A stretch of 64,000 nucleotides of DNA from Streptomyces galbus (GTDB taxonomy: Bacteria; Actinomycetota; Actinomycetes; Streptomycetales; Streptomycetaceae): positions 219,158 through 283,157 of the forward strand of contig NZ_SZPR01000008.1 in the NCBI RefSeq assembly GCF_005280195.1. Direction: 5' to 3'. Below the pieces are notes generated by a model. It had not been told where the DNA came from and ran no database searches. It saw nothing but the letters and a program-made list of their open reading frames with translations. Shown one piece after another: positions 24,843-34,374 of this stretch. A program made the position numbers and the translations under genes. Position 1 is the stretch's first letter. Each line of letters opens with the position of its first letter.

Positions 24843-25976
24843 GTGGAGTTCGGCTGGAGCGACGGGCAGCAGGCCCGCTACGACGAGGTGTTGGAGGCGA
24901 CGCGGGCGGCCTTCCCGGACCCGCCCGGCACCGGCTTCTACGACCGCAAGGACTGGCTGGCGCTCGGCGAGATCGGCGTGCTCGGCGCGCCCCTGCCGAA
25001 GGAGTACGGGGGCGGGGGCCTGGGCGCCCTGGACACCGCACGCGTCGTGGAGGCGGTGGGCCGCGGCTGCCCCGACACCGGCCTGGTGTTCGCCGCCGGG
25101 GCGCACACCTTCGCCTGCGCCATGCCGGTCGTCGCCTTCGGCACGGACGCCGTACGCCGGCGCCTGCTGCCGGACCTGGCCTCGGGCCGGCTGATCGCGG
25201 GCAACGCGATGACCGAGCCGGAGGCCGGCTCCGACTCCTCCGCGCTGTCGACGGCCGCGACCCGCACGGACGGCGGCTGGCTGCTCAACGGCACCAAGAG
25301 CTTCGTCACCAACGGGCCCGCCTCCGACGTCTACGTCACCTACGCCACCGTCAACCCCAGGGCTGGGTTCCTCGGCGTCACCGGCTTCGTCGTCGACCGG
25401 ACGGCCCAGGGCGTCGTCGTGGGCCGCCCCTACGAGAAGATGGGCATGCACTCCGTGCCCGCCGGGGCGGTCACCTTCGAGGACTGCTTCGTCCCCGACG
25501 AGCAGGTGCTCGGCGCCGTCGGCGGCGGCGCCGCGATCTTCCAGCACTCCATGGGCTGGGAACGGGCCTGTCTGTTCGCCCTCTACGTCGGCCTGCTGGA
25601 CCGGCTGCTCGGGCAGTGCGTCGAACACGCCCGCTCCCGCAGGCAGTTCGGGCGGCGCATCGGCGACTTCCAGGCGGTCTCGCACCGGATCGCCGACATC
25701 ACCCTGCGCCTGGAGAGCGCCCGGCTGCTGCTGTACCGGGCCTGCTGGTCGATGGACCGGGGCGAGCCGTCCGTGCTCGAGGTCGCCCTGTCGAAGCTCG
25801 CCGTCTCCGAGGGCGTGCTGGCCTCGGCCACCGACGCCGTACGGATCTTCGGCGGGCGGGGCTACCTGCGCGAGGACGGCATCGAGGCCGCCCTGCGCGA
25901 CGCCGTGCCCAGCACGATCTTCTCCGGGACCTCCGACATCCAACGCCAACTCATCGTGAAGGAGATGGGACTGTGA
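24843..25976 (+). CDS. Acyl-CoA dehydrogenase-like enzyme, probable prolyl-carrier dehydrogenase
   Basis: This 377-residue flavoprotein has the ACAD signatures AMTEPEAGSD, GTKSFVTNGP, RRQFGRRIGDFQ and FSGTSDIQRQLI. The usual catalytic Glu of the YEGT motif is Ser361. Glu240 (GWERAC) sits where isovaleryl-CoA dehydrogenase keeps its catalytic base. PltE/RedW-type enzymes oxidise prolyl-carrier to pyrrole-2-carboxyl-carrier. The neighbouring prolyl-AMP-ligase-like gene (GTGA overlap), the proA/proB genes and the free carrier protein support this role. The GTG start at 24843 follows AGGAG. Confidence 0.85.
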   Translation: MEFGWSDGQQARYDEVLEATRAAFPDPPGTGFYDRKDWLALGEIGVLGAPLPKEYGGGGLGALDTARVVEAVGRGCPDTGLVFAAGAHTFACAMPVVAFGTDAVRRRLLPDLASGRLIAGNAMTEPEAGSDSSALSTAATRTDGGWLLNGTKSFVTNGPASDVYVTYATVNPRAGFLGVTGFVVDRTAQGVVVGRPYEKMGMHSVPAGAVTFEDCFVPDEQVLGAVGGGAAIFQHSMGWERACLFALYVGLLDRLLGQCVEHARSRRQFGRRIGDFQAVSHRIADITLRLESARLLLYRACWSMDRGEPSVLEVALSKLAVSEGVLASATDAVRIFGGRGYLREDGIEAALRDAVPSTIFSGTSDIQRQLIVKEMGL

Positions 25977-27442
25977 GGCTCCACCAGCTCGTCATCGACT
26001 CCGCCCGGCGTGCCCCGGACGCGCCGGCCGTCCGCTCGGCCCAGGGCGTCGCCAGCTACCGGGAGCTGGACGAACTCGCCGACCGCTACGCCGCCGCCCT
26101 GCACCGCCGCGGGGTCCGCCCCGGCGACCGGGTCGTGCTGTGGACGCACAAGACGCTCGACGCCATCGCCCTCATGCAGGGCGCGCTGCGCGTCGGCGCG
26201 GTGTACGTCCCGGTCAGCGCCAACAACCCCGCGGCGCGGGTGCGCCGGATCGCGGCGGGCTGCTCTCCGACGCTGGTCGTCGCCGACGCCGACGGCATCC
26301 GGCGGGCCGAGGCGTCCGGCTGGGAGGCGGACCTGCCGCTGGCCGCGTTCGACGCGGTACGCGAGGAGGCACCCGCCTCGGCGGCGCCGCCCGTGCACGC
26401 CAACGAGCCCGACGACCCGGCGTACATCCTCTACACCTCCGGTTCGACCGGGGAGCCGAAGGGCGTGTGCATCAGCCACCGCAACGCGCTCGCCTTCGTC
26501 ACCTGGGCGGTCGCCGAGGTGGGCGTGACGGCCGCGGACCGGCTGTCCAACCACGCCCCGTTCAACTTCGACCTGTCCGTCTTCGACCTGTACGCCGCCT
26601 TCCACGCGGGCGCGTCGGTGGTGCTGGTCCCCGAGGGCCTGGCCTACGACCCGCCGCAGCTCGTCGCGCTGTTGCAGCGGGAGCGGATCAGCGTCTGGTA
26701 CTCGGTGCCGTCCGCGCTGATCCTGATGATGCAGCGCGGTGACCTGCTGGCCGGCGATCCGCCCGAGGCGCTGCGGGTGTGCGTCTTCGCCGGGGAGCCG
26801 TTCCCGGTCCAGCAGGTGCACGAGCTGCGCAAGGCGTGGCCGGACGTGCGGATGTTCAACTGGTACGGGCCCACCGAGACCAATGTGTGCACCAGTTACG
26901 AGGTCACCGACCGCGACCTCGGCAGCACCCGCCCGCTGCCGATCGGCGCCCCGGCCTCCGGCGACCGGATACGGCTGCACCCACCGCGCGCCCGCGAGGG
27001 CGAGATCGTGGTGAGCGGTCCGACCGTGATGCTCGGCTACTGGGGCCGTGAGCCGCAGCAGGGCGCCTACTTCACCGGCGACATCGGCCGGATGGGCCCC
27101 GACGGGATGCTGGAGTACGTCGGCCGGCGCGACCACATGGTCAAGGTGCGCGGCCACCGCATCGAACTCGGCGACATCGAGGCCGTGGTGAGCGCCCACC
27201 CGAAGGTCGCCGCCGCCGCCTGCGTGGTCGTCGGCAGCGGCCTCGACGCCAAGATCCACGCGGTGGTGGTGCCCGAGGGCCCGAGCGGCCCGGGGCTGCT
27301 GGAGCTCAAGCGGGACTGCGCGGACCGGCTGCCGCTGTACATGGTGGTCGACGCGGTGCACACCGTCCCCGAGCTGCCGCTGACGGCCAACGGCAAGACG
27401 GACCGTCCGGCCCTCGTCGAACGCATCACGAGCGTCGGGTGA
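25973..27442 (+). CDS. AMP-dependent ligase, probable L-prolyl-AMP ligase
   Basis: This stand-alone adenylation enzyme of 489 residues has the core motifs ILYTSGSTGEPKGV, FNWYGPTETNVCTSYEV, YFTGDIG, RRDHMVKVRGHRIELGDIE and the C-terminal lysine in LTANGKTDR. The overall sequence resembles the proline-activating PltF/RedM/CloN4 group that loads a free carrier protein. Overlap with the dehydrogenase (GTGA) and the presence of a lone carrier protein at 36.2 kb support proline as substrate. Specificity was not computed. Confidence 0.85.
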   Translation: MRLHQLVIDSARRAPDAPAVRSAQGVASYRELDELADRYAAALHRRGVRPGDRVVLWTHKTLDAIALMQGALRVGAVYVPVSANNPAARVRRIAAGCSPTLVVADADGIRRAEASGWEADLPLAAFDAVREEAPASAAPPVHANEPDDPAYILYTSGSTGEPKGVCISHRNALAFVTWAVAEVGVTAADRLSNHAPFNFDLSVFDLYAAFHAGASVVLVPEGLAYDPPQLVALLQRERISVWYSVPSALILMMQRGDLLAGDPPEALRVCVFAGEPFPVQQVHELRKAWPDVRMFNWYGPTETNVCTSYEVTDRDLGSTRPLPIGAPASGDRIRLHPPRAREGEIVVSGPTVMLGYWGREPQQGAYFTGDIGRMGPDGMLEYVGRRDHMVKVRGHRIELGDIEAVVSAHPKVAAAACVVVGSGLDAKIHAVVVPEGPSGPGLLELKRDCADRLPLYMVVDAVHTVPELPLTANGKTDRPALVERITSVG

Positions 27443-27521
27443 GCGTGCCGTGCCCACGGCGCCCGCCCTCTCCGTCCGCGACCCCCTGGCCCGACTCGGC
27501 CTGACCCGTGAGGATCCTGTG

Positions 27522-28046
27522 ATGTCCGACCGACACCAGCCCGTCGAAACCCTGTTGGACCAGGTGGACCTGTCGACGTTCCGCTCCGTGATGGGCTCGC
27601 TGCCCACCGGGGTGAGCGTCGTCACCAGCGTGACGGCCGACGGCCAGCCGCGCGGTCTGACGTGCAGCGCGGTGTGCAGCGTCTCGGCGTCGCCGCCGCT
27701 GCTGCTGGTCTGCGTCAAGCACCCCAGCGCCACCCTGGAGGCCATCCACGAGAGTTCGGCCTTCGCGGTGAACTTCCTGTCCTCCGGCATGGAGGACACC
27801 GCCCGCACCTTCGCCTCGCCGGTTCCCGAGCGCTTCTCGGACGTGCCGTGGAGCCCCGGCAAGCGGACGGGTGCGCCGATCCTGCCCGCCACCGTCGCCC
27901 ACGCCGAGTGCGTGCTGACGAGCAGTCACCTGGCGGGCGACCACCAGATCCTGGTCGGCCGCCTGGTCCACGGCGACGTGAGTGCGGCCCGCACGCCGCT
28001 GGCGTACTGGCGGGCCCAGTTCTCCGAGGTGCAGCCGGCGGCCTGA
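27522..28046 (+). CDS. Flavin reductase (HpaC-like)
   Basis: This 174-residue protein of the flavin-reductase-like family contains FRSVMGSLPTGVSVVTS, GLTCSAVCSVSASPPLLLVCV, and a C-terminal HAECVLTSSHLAGDHQILVGRL region, all typical of NAD(P)H:FAD/FMN reductases. It should supply FADH2 to the halogenases at 36.5 and 52.3 kb. The ATG at 27522 gives the usual length; an upstream GTG at 27450 is possible. It ends the antiporter-ligase operon. Confidence 0.9.
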   Translation: MSDRHQPVETLLDQVDLSTFRSVMGSLPTGVSVVTSVTADGQPRGLTCSAVCSVSASPPLLLVCVKHPSATLEAIHESSAFAVNFLSSGMEDTARTFASPVPERFSDVPWSPGKRTGAPILPATVAHAECVLTSSHLAGDHQILVGRLVHGDVSAARTPLAYWRAQFSEVQPAA

Positions 28047-28060
28047 ACGCCCCGCCGGCC

Positions 28061-28091
28061 CACCCTCCGACGTCGCGCGGGTCGGAGGGTG
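28061..28091. terminator. Bidirectional terminator between flavin reductase and bglC
   Basis: A perfect 11-bp inverted repeat (CACCCTCCGAC / GTCGGAGGGTG) with a 9-nt loop lies between the convergent flavin reductase and beta-glucosidase genes. It insulates the biosynthetic operon from the sugar operon. Confidence 0.8.
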
Positions 28092-28106
28092 AGCCGTACC
28101 GGTGTC

Positions 28107-29546
28107 TCAGGCGCCCGGGAGCACGCCGGTGCGGGCCACCTCGGAGTACCAGCGGGCGCTGGCCTTGGGGATGCGCGTGCCGGTCGGGTAGTCGACGTAC
28201 ACCGCGCCGAAACGCTTGCTGTAGCCGTGGGCCCACTCGAAGTTGTCCAGCAGGGACCACAGGAAGTAGCCGCGCACGTCCGACCCGTCCTGGATCGCCC
28301 GGTGGACGGCGGCGAGGTGCCCGCGGAGGTAGGCGATCCGGGCGGGGTCGTTGACCCGGCCCTCGGGGTCGGCGTAGTCGTCGAACGCGGCGCCGTTCTC
28401 GGTGATGACCAGCGGCAGGCCCGGGAAGTCGGCGGTGAGCCGGCGCAGCAGGTCGTACAGGCCGCTGGGGTCGACGGCCCAGCCCATCGCGGTGGTGTCA
28501 CCGGGCGGCTGGTGGAAGGCCACCCGGTCGGCTCCCGGCCAGGGGCTGTGGGCGCTGTTGCCGTGTCCGTCGGAGGTGTGGGTGCCGCTGCCGTCGGCCT
28601 CGGAGACCACGGTCGGCGTGTAGTAGTTGACGCCGAGGAAGTCCAGCGGCTGGTGGATGAGCGCCAGGTCGCCGTCCTGGACGAAGGACCAGTCGGTCAG
28701 CCCGGCGGTGTCCTTGAACAGGTCCTCCGGGTAGGCGCCGGCCAGCATCGGGCCGGTGAAGACCCGGTTGGCGAGCGCGTCGATCCGGCGGACCGCGTCC
28801 GCGTCGCCCTCCGACGCGGTGAGCGGGCGGACGTGGTGGACGTTGAGGGTGACCGAGACCTGGGCGTCGGCGCCGAGGCGGTCGCGCAGCCCCCGGGTGG
28901 CCAGGCCGTGGGCGAGGTTGAGGTGGTGGGCCGCGCGCAGGGCTGCCACCGGGTCGGTGCGGCCGGGGGCGTGCACGCCGGAGCCGTAGCCGAGGAAGGC
29001 GCTGCACCAGGGTTCGTTGAGCGTGGTCCAGGTCTTCACCCGGTCGCCGAGGGCGTCCGCCGCGAGGGCCGCGTACTCGGCGAAGCGTTCGGCCGTGGCG
29101 CGCTCGGGCCAGCCGCCCGCGTCCTCCAGTTCCTGCGGGAGGTCCCAGTGGTAGAGGGTGGCGACGGGCTGGATGCCGTGGTCGAGCAGGTCGTCGACGA
29201 GGCGCCGGTAGAAGTCCAGGCCCTTCTGTGCGGCGGGCCCGCGGCCGGTGGGCCGGATGCGGGGCCAGGCGAGGGAGAAGCGGTAGGCGCCCAGGCCGAG
29301 TTCGGCCATGAGGGCGACATCCTCGCGCCGCCGGTGGTAGTGGTCGGTGGCGATGTCGCCGGTGTCGCCGTTGCGGACCCGGCCCGGGGTGCGGGCGTAG
29401 GTGTCCCAGATGGAGGGCGTCCTGCCGTCCTCGGCGGCCGCCCCCTCGATCTGGTAGGAGGCGGTGGCGGAGCCCCAGAGGAAGCCCTTGGGGAAAGCGC
29501 GGGCGGCGTCCGGGGCGGGCGCGGTCTGCTGTGCTGCGGTGACCAC
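28107..29546 (-). CDS. bglC: Family 1 beta-glucosidase
   Basis: GH1 enzyme of 479 residues with the acid/base motif TLNEPW and the nucleophile motif ITENG, plus the N-terminal [14 protein letters not shown]. It has no signal peptide, so it should hydrolyse imported cellobiose or cello-oligosaccharides in the cytoplasm. The GTG at 29546 follows AAAGGA. It is the last gene of a binding protein-permease-permease-glucosidase set, the arrangement of the streptomycete ceb/bglC operon. A role in hydrolysing a glucosylated precursor of the cluster product cannot be excluded, but no glycosyltransferase is in the window. Confidence 0.93.
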   Translation of the reverse strand: MVTAAQQTAPAPDAARAFPKGFLWGSATASYQIEGAAAEDGRTPSIWDTYARTPGRVRNGDTGDIATDHYHRRREDVALMAELGLGAYRFSLAWPRIRPTGRGPAAQKGLDFYRRLVDDLLDHGIQPVATLYHWDLPQELEDAGGWPERATAERFAEYAALAADALGDRVKTWTTLNEPWCSAFLGYGSGVHAPGRTDPVAALRAAHHLNLAHGLATRGLRDRLGADAQVSVTLNVHHVRPLTASEGDADAVRRIDALANRVFTGPMLAGAYPEDLFKDTAGLTDWSFVQDGDLALIHQPLDFLGVNYYTPTVVSEADGSGTHTSDGHGNSAHSPWPGADRVAFHQPPGDTTAMGWAVDPSGLYDLLRRLTADFPGLPLVITENGAAFDDYADPEGRVNDPARIAYLRGHLAAVHRAIQDGSDVRGYFLWSLLDNFEWAHGYSKRFGAVYVDYPTGTRIPKASARWYSEVARTGVLPGA

Positions 29547-29656
29547 GTGAGTCCTTTCGAGGTGGTGGTGTGCGACGGGGCGCGGGCGATCCGGTGGGGA
29601 AGGGCTTCGGACGGCCCAACAGGGCCCCGCGCGAACCGACTTGGGTGGCGGGTCGG

Positions 29657-30580
29657 TCAGCCCTTGACGGCTCCCGCCATGATGCCGCTGACGATCTGGC
29701 GGCCGAAGACGACGAACATCGCCAGCAGCGGCAGGGTGCCGAGCAGGGCCCCGGCCATGATCAGCGACTGGTCGCGGACGTACCCCGCGCTGAGCTGGGT
29801 GAGGGCGACGGGGACGGTCGGGTTGGTCATGTCGAGCACCACGAACGGCCAGAAGAAGTCGTTCCAGGCGTGCACGAACGTGATCATGAACAGGACGGCC
29901 ATGGCGGGGCGGGCGACGGGCAGCACGATGCTGAAGAAGATCCGCAGCGAGTGCGCCCCGTCCACGCGTCCGGCCTCGACCAGTTCGTCCGGCAGCGCCT
30001 CGGACAGGTACTGCCGCATGAAGAACACGCCCACCGCGCTCACCAGGGTCGGGAAGATGACGGCGGGCAGCTGCTGGGACCAGCCGAGTTCGGCCATCAT
30101 CATGAACAGCGGTACGACGCCGAGCTGCGGCGGCACGAGCATGGTGCCGATGACCAGTGTGAGCAGGGCGTTGCGCCCCTTGAAGCGCAGTTTGGCGAAG
30201 GCGAACCCGGCGAGCGTCGCGAACAGCACGGTGGACAGGGCGATCACCCCGGCCACGATGAGGCTGTTGACCATCGCCTTGCCCATCGCCGCCTCGTCCC
30301 AGGCGCGGGCCAAATTGCTGAACAGGTTCGGGCCCGGCAGGAACGGCGGCGGGGTCTGGCTGACGCGGGTGTTGTCGGTCGAGGCGGCCACCATGGTCCA
30401 GTACAGCGGGAAGATCGACAGCACCGCCATGACGACGAGCAGGACGTAGGTGAGGGGGCCGGCGTGGTGCTGGCGTCCGGCGCGCTGGCGCAGCAGCCGG
30501 CGGCCGCCCCTGGGGGCCGCCTTCCCCGGTGAGGCCGGGCCCGCGGTGGCGTTCTGTGCCGGGAGACTGTGCAGGGTCAT
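29657..30580 (-). CDS. cebG: ABC sugar transporter permease (MalG/CebG type)
   Basis: This 307-residue membrane protein has six predicted helices and the EAA loop [21 protein letters not shown] for contact with the ATPase. It is the second permease of a carbohydrate-uptake-1 type transporter. It starts 12 bp after the upstream permease stop and precedes the beta-glucosidase. No ATPase gene is nearby; the CebEFG system usually borrows the shared MsiK ATPase. Confidence 0.9.
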   Translation of the reverse strand: MTLHSLPAQNATAGPASPGKAAPRGGRRLLRQRAGRQHHAGPLTYVLLVVMAVLSIFPLYWTMVAASTDNTRVSQTPPPFLPGPNLFSNLARAWDEAAMGKAMVNSLIVAGVIALSTVLFATLAGFAFAKLRFKGRNALLTLVIGTMLVPPQLGVVPLFMMMAELGWSQQLPAVIFPTLVSAVGVFFMRQYLSEALPDELVEAGRVDGAHSLRIFFSIVLPVARPAMAVLFMITFVHAWNDFFWPFVVLDMTNPTVPVALTQLSAGYVRDQSLIMAGALLGTLPLLAMFVVFGRQIVSGIMAGAVKG

Positions 30581-30592
30581 GGGGACTCCGGG

Positions 30593-31579
30593 TCAGGACG
30601 TACGGGAGCGGACGCGCTGGACGACGCGCTGCACGAGGAAGACGATCAGGAGGAGCAGGAACATGGCCCAGGCGACGGTCGCCGAGCGGCCCATCTGGTA
30701 GTTCTTCCAGCCCTCCTCGTAGAGCAGCAGTCCCAACGTCTGGTACTGGTTGTCCGCGCCGCCGGTCACGCCGTTGGGTCCCTGGCCGAAGATCAGCGGC
30801 TCACCGAACAGCTGCGTGGCGCCGATCGTGGACAGCACGATGGTGAAGACGATCGTGGAGCGGATCCCGGGGACCGTGACGTGGGTGAACTGCTGCCACC
30901 GGGAGGCGCCGTCGAGTGAGGCGGCCTCGTAGCGGTCGGCCGGGATGGCCTGCATGGCGGCGAGGTAGAGCAGGGCGTTGTAGCCGGTCCAGCGCCAGAT
31001 CACGATGGTCGAGATGGCCACCTGGGCGGGCCACTTGTCCGCCTCCCAGTCCACCGGGTCGATCCCGACCGAGCCGAGCGCCCAGTTGATCATGCCGAAG
31101 TCGCGCTCGAAGATCATCGTGAAGACGAGGGCGGCCGCGGCGACCGAGGTCGCGTAGGGCACGAGCGAGGCGACGCGGAAGAACAGCGAGCCGCGCATGC
31201 GGTAGTTGAGCAGGTGGGCCAGTCCGAGGGCCATCAGCAACTGCGGCACGGTGGAGATGACACCGATGGTGATGGTGTTCTGCAGTGCGTTCCAGAAGCG
31301 GGAATCGTTCCAGAGTTCGACGTAGTTGTCGAAGGCCACCCACTGCATGACGTCGAGGGTGGCCAGCTCGACGTCGTGCAGGGAGATCCAGAAGGTGTAG
31401 ACGAGCGGGTAGAAGCTGAACGCGGCGAAGACCACGAAGAACGGCGCGACGAAGGCGTACGGGGCGCCCTTGAGGTCGAGCCGGTGCAGGAGCGCGCCGC
31501 GCCGGCGGGGGGTGCTTCCCGCCGGGGGCGGCCCGGTGGGCTCGTCGCCGGTCAGGGCTGGGGTGGTGGAGGTGGCCAC
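30593..31579 (-). CDS. cebF: ABC sugar transporter permease (MalF/CebF type)
   Basis: This 328-residue permease has six helices and the EAA loop [21 protein letters not shown]. The GTG start at 31579 is preceded by AGGAAGGA. It pairs with the downstream permease to form the channel. Position between the binding protein and the second permease matches cebEFG operons. Confidence 0.9.
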   Translation of the reverse strand: MATSTTPALTGDEPTGPPPAGSTPRRRGALLHRLDLKGAPYAFVAPFFVVFAAFSFYPLVYTFWISLHDVELATLDVMQWVAFDNYVELWNDSRFWNALQNTITIGVISTVPQLLMALGLAHLLNYRMRGSLFFRVASLVPYATSVAAAALVFTMIFERDFGMINWALGSVGIDPVDWEADKWPAQVAISTIVIWRWTGYNALLYLAAMQAIPADRYEAASLDGASRWQQFTHVTVPGIRSTIVFTIVLSTIGATQLFGEPLIFGQGPNGVTGGADNQYQTLGLLLYEEGWKNYQMGRSATVAWAMFLLLLIVFLVQRVVQRVRSRTS

Positions 31580-31667
31580 CGGAGTTCCTTCCTGGGAGCG
31601 GACGGGTGAGCCGGCCGTCCGGGCCCGCCCGCGGAGGGCGGGCCCGGAGACCGGGGAGGGCCGGGGG

Positions 31668-32978
31668 TCAGCCGACCGCCTTCTCGATGCGCTCCGCGGT
31701 GGTGTTCCACGCCTTGTCCCGGGCCGTGCCCTGCTGTTCGATCAGCGTCAGTCCCTGGGAGAACGTGTCCTTGATCGTGCCGTCCTTGCGGCCGAGCACC
31801 TGCTTGTCGGGTATCTCCTGGGCCGCCGCGCCGAAGATCCGGCCGATGGGCGCGCCGCTGAAGTACGCGGACGTGGCGTTCTTGACCTCGGGGCTGTCCA
31901 GCGCCTGGCGCGAGGACGGGATGTTGCCGATCTCCTGGAAGACGTGCGCCTGCTGCTCGGGGGCGGTCAGCCAGGCGACGAGCTTCTTGGCCTCCTCCTT
32001 GACCGGGCTCTGCTCGACGACGCCGAGGAAGGACCCGCCCCAGTTCGCGCCCTTGGGCGCCTTGGCCACGTCCCACTTGCCCTTGTTCGCCGGCCCGGCC
32101 TTCTCACTGATGTGGCTGAGCATCCAGGCGGGGCACACGGCCGTGGCGAACGTGCCGTTGGCCAGGCCGGGGTCCCAACCCGGCTGGAACTGACGGAGCT
32201 TGGCCGTCAGGCCGCCCTCCGCCGCGTCGGCGGCGAGACCCCACGCCTGCTTGACGACCGGGTTGCTGTCGTAGATCAGCTCGCCCTTCTCGTCGTAGAA
32301 CTGCTCGGGGCTGCCGTAGATCATGGCGTTGAACAGGCCGCTGGCCGCGTCCATGTAGGCGACGTTCTTGCCCTTGAAGTCCTTCTTGAAGGTGCGGCCG
32401 ACCTCGACGTACTTCTTCCAGTCGCCCTCCCAGAGCTTCGCGACCTGGTCGCGCTCGGTGGGCAGGCCGGCCTGCGCGAAGTAGTCCTTGCGGTAGCAGA
32501 CGGCCATCGGCCCGATGTCGGTGCCCAGGCCGAGCACCTTGCCGTCGGCGGTGGTGATCTGGGACTCCTTCCACGGCAGGAAGTGGTCGAGGCCCGGTAC
32601 GTCGCTGAAGTCGGCGAACTTGTCCGCCTGGGTGTCGGTGATCTCCTTGGCCCGGCCGACCTCGATGCCCTGGATGTCCTTCAGGCCCTTGCCGGCGGCG
32701 AGTCTGGTCTGCAGGGCGGTGTAGTACGTCTGCTCGTCGCCGGCGATCTCGGCCTTGATGTCGACCCCGGGGTTCTCCTTCTCGTACTGCTCGAGGAGGC
32801 CGGTCTCCTTCAGGCCCATCACTCCGTACAGGCCCATGGTGATGGTGACCTTGCCGTCCTTCTTGCCGCCGCCGGTGGCGGAGTCGTCGCTGCCGCCGCA
32901 GCCGACCACGAGCGCCAGCGCGCCGACCGCCGCGGCCGCCGCCACCGCCCTCCTGCGCAACGAACCGGATGTGGTCAT
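31668..32978 (-). CDS. cebE: Extracellular sugar-binding lipoprotein (CebE type)
   Basis: This 436-residue solute-binding protein has a short positively charged start, a hydrophobic stretch and the lipobox VVGC, so it is predicted to be membrane-anchored. The body has the family-1 carbohydrate-binding layout. The ATG at 32978 follows a strong AGGAGGAG. It is the first gene of the sugar operon, divergent from the LacI regulator. By operon context it binds cellobiose or cellotriose; the ligand is inferred. Confidence 0.88.
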   Translation of the reverse strand: MTTSGSLRRRAVAAAAAVGALALVVGCGGSDDSATGGGKKDGKVTITMGLYGVMGLKETGLLEQYEKENPGVDIKAEIAGDEQTYYTALQTRLAAGKGLKDIQGIEVGRAKEITDTQADKFADFSDVPGLDHFLPWKESQITTADGKVLGLGTDIGPMAVCYRKDYFAQAGLPTERDQVAKLWEGDWKKYVEVGRTFKKDFKGKNVAYMDAASGLFNAMIYGSPEQFYDEKGELIYDSNPVVKQAWGLAADAAEGGLTAKLRQFQPGWDPGLANGTFATAVCPAWMLSHISEKAGPANKGKWDVAKAPKGANWGGSFLGVVEQSPVKEEAKKLVAWLTAPEQQAHVFQEIGNIPSSRQALDSPEVKNATSAYFSGAPIGRIFGAAAQEIPDKQVLGRKDGTIKDTFSQGLTLIEQQGTARDKAWNTTAERIEKAVG

Positions 32979-33076
32979 GGGTCTCCTCCTAGCGACGGCA
33001 CCGAACCGCCGACGGCGACGGGTCCCGCACGGGCCACGGCAGAGCCGTGGTGATGAGTTATGGGATGGTTTGCGGT

Positions 33077-33116
33077 GGTGGGAACGTGCCCACTTGTGGG
33101 TGGGCACGTTCCCACC
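33077..33116. promoter_or_regulatory. Dual CebR-like operator between cebE and the LacI gene
   Basis: A perfect 17-bp inverted repeat (GGTGGGAACGTGCCCAC / GTGGGCACGTTCCCACC) is separated by 6 bp. Each arm contains a TGGGAACGTGCCCA box, a variant of the TGGGAGCGCTCCCA box of streptomycete CebR. It lies about 100 bp upstream of cebE and 190 bp upstream of the regulator. The rest of the 32979-33303 gap holds no gene or cluster operator. Confidence 0.75.
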
Positions 33117-33303
33117 GGCGCATCGAAGACTCCTGGGGGCGGACCCGGTCTGTCAATGACTCGCGCACAACTCATCGCTCCGCCCGTGACACGGCGCGGC
33201 CCGGCCCCTTGGGCCGGACAGCGCCCGACGGGGGCCGATCTGCAAGAATTGCGCAGGTCACCTGCGCGGCGGGACCTGCCGCCGCGGCGCGAGGGGGGAG
33301 CAC

Positions 33304-34317
33304 ATGACCGGCAACCGCCGTCCGACGATCAAAACGGTCGCCGCCCACGCCGGAGTGGGCCGCACGACGGTCTCCCGTGTCGTCAACGGCTCGGACCTGG
33401 TCAGTGCCGAGGCGCGCGCCCGGGTGCTCGCGGCGATCAAGGAACTCAACTACGTCCCCAACTCCGTCGCCCGCGGGCTGGTGACCAACCGCACCGACGC
33501 CGTGGCGCTGGTGATCCCCGAGTCGGAGAGCCGGCTCGGCTCGGAGCCGTTCTTCGCCGCGATCATCCGCGGCGTCAGCGGCGCGTGCGCGGAGAGCCGC
33601 ACCCAGCTCCAGCTCATGCTCGTCCGTGACGAGGCCGAACGCGACCAGCTCACCGAGTCGGTGGCGACCCGCCGGGTGGACGGGGTGCTGCTGCTCTCCG
33701 TGCACTCCGGGGACCGGCTGCCGGGGATGCTGGAGGAGATGGGCCTGCCCACCGTCCTGGCCGGACGCCGCGGCGCGGACGAGCAGTTGAGTTACGTGAT
33801 CGCCGACAACGCCGGCGGCGCCGCCGCGGCCGTACGGCACCTGCTGGCCCGCGGACGGCGGCGGGTGGCGACGATCACCGGCCCCCTGGACATGGACGTC
33901 GGCCGCAGCCGGCTCGAGGGCTGGCACGCCGCACACCGCGAAGCCGGCGTCACCGCCCCGGACCTCCTCGTCGAGACGGCCGACTTCACCGAGGAGGGGG
34001 GTGCGCACGCCATGCGTTCGCTCCTCGAACGCGCCCCCGACCTGGACGCCGTCTTCGCCGCGTCCGACCTCATGGCGGTCGGCGCCCTGACCGAACTGCG
34101 CCGCTGGAGGAGGCGGGTGCCGGAGGACGTCGCCGTCGTCGGCTTCGAGGACTCCGTCCTGGCCCGCCACACCGACCCGCCGCTGACGACCGTGCGCCAG
34201 CCCGTGGAGGAGCTCGGCCGGACCATGGCCCGCGTCCTGGCCGACATCACCCGGCACGGCGCGGACCGGCAGCAGATCACGCTGCCGACGGAGCTGGTGG
34301 TGCGGGCGTCGTCCTGA
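33304..34317 (+). CDS. cebR: LacI-family repressor, CebR-like
   Basis: This 337-residue regulator has a LacI HTH (TIKTVAAHAGVGRTTVSRVVNG), the hinge helix segment VPNSVARGL, and a periplasmic-binding-like ligand domain. The ATG follows GGGGGGAG. It is divergent from cebE with a large inverted repeat in between, so it should repress the uptake operon until the sugar is present. In some streptomycetes CebR also controls secondary metabolism, so a link to the surrounding cluster is possible. Confidence 0.88.
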   Translation: MTGNRRPTIKTVAAHAGVGRTTVSRVVNGSDLVSAEARARVLAAIKELNYVPNSVARGLVTNRTDAVALVIPESESRLGSEPFFAAIIRGVSGACAESRTQLQLMLVRDEAERDQLTESVATRRVDGVLLLSVHSGDRLPGMLEEMGLPTVLAGRRGADEQLSYVIADNAGGAAAAVRHLLARGRRRVATITGPLDMDVGRSRLEGWHAAHREAGVTAPDLLVETADFTEEGGAHAMRSLLERAPDLDAVFAASDLMAVGALTELRRWRRRVPEDVAVVGFEDSVLARHTDPPLTTVRQPVEELGRTMARVLADITRHGADRQQITLPTELVVRASS

Positions 34318-34374
34318 GACCTGGCCGGGATCCTGATCCGGGGCCGACCGGGACAGGACCCAGGCGTCGCGACC

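Noticed and set aside
28107..29546. Beta-glucosidase as activator of a glucosylated self-resistance form (OleR-like)
   Set aside because: It is the last gene of a complete sugar-uptake operon, has no secretion signal, and no glycosyltransferase is in the window.
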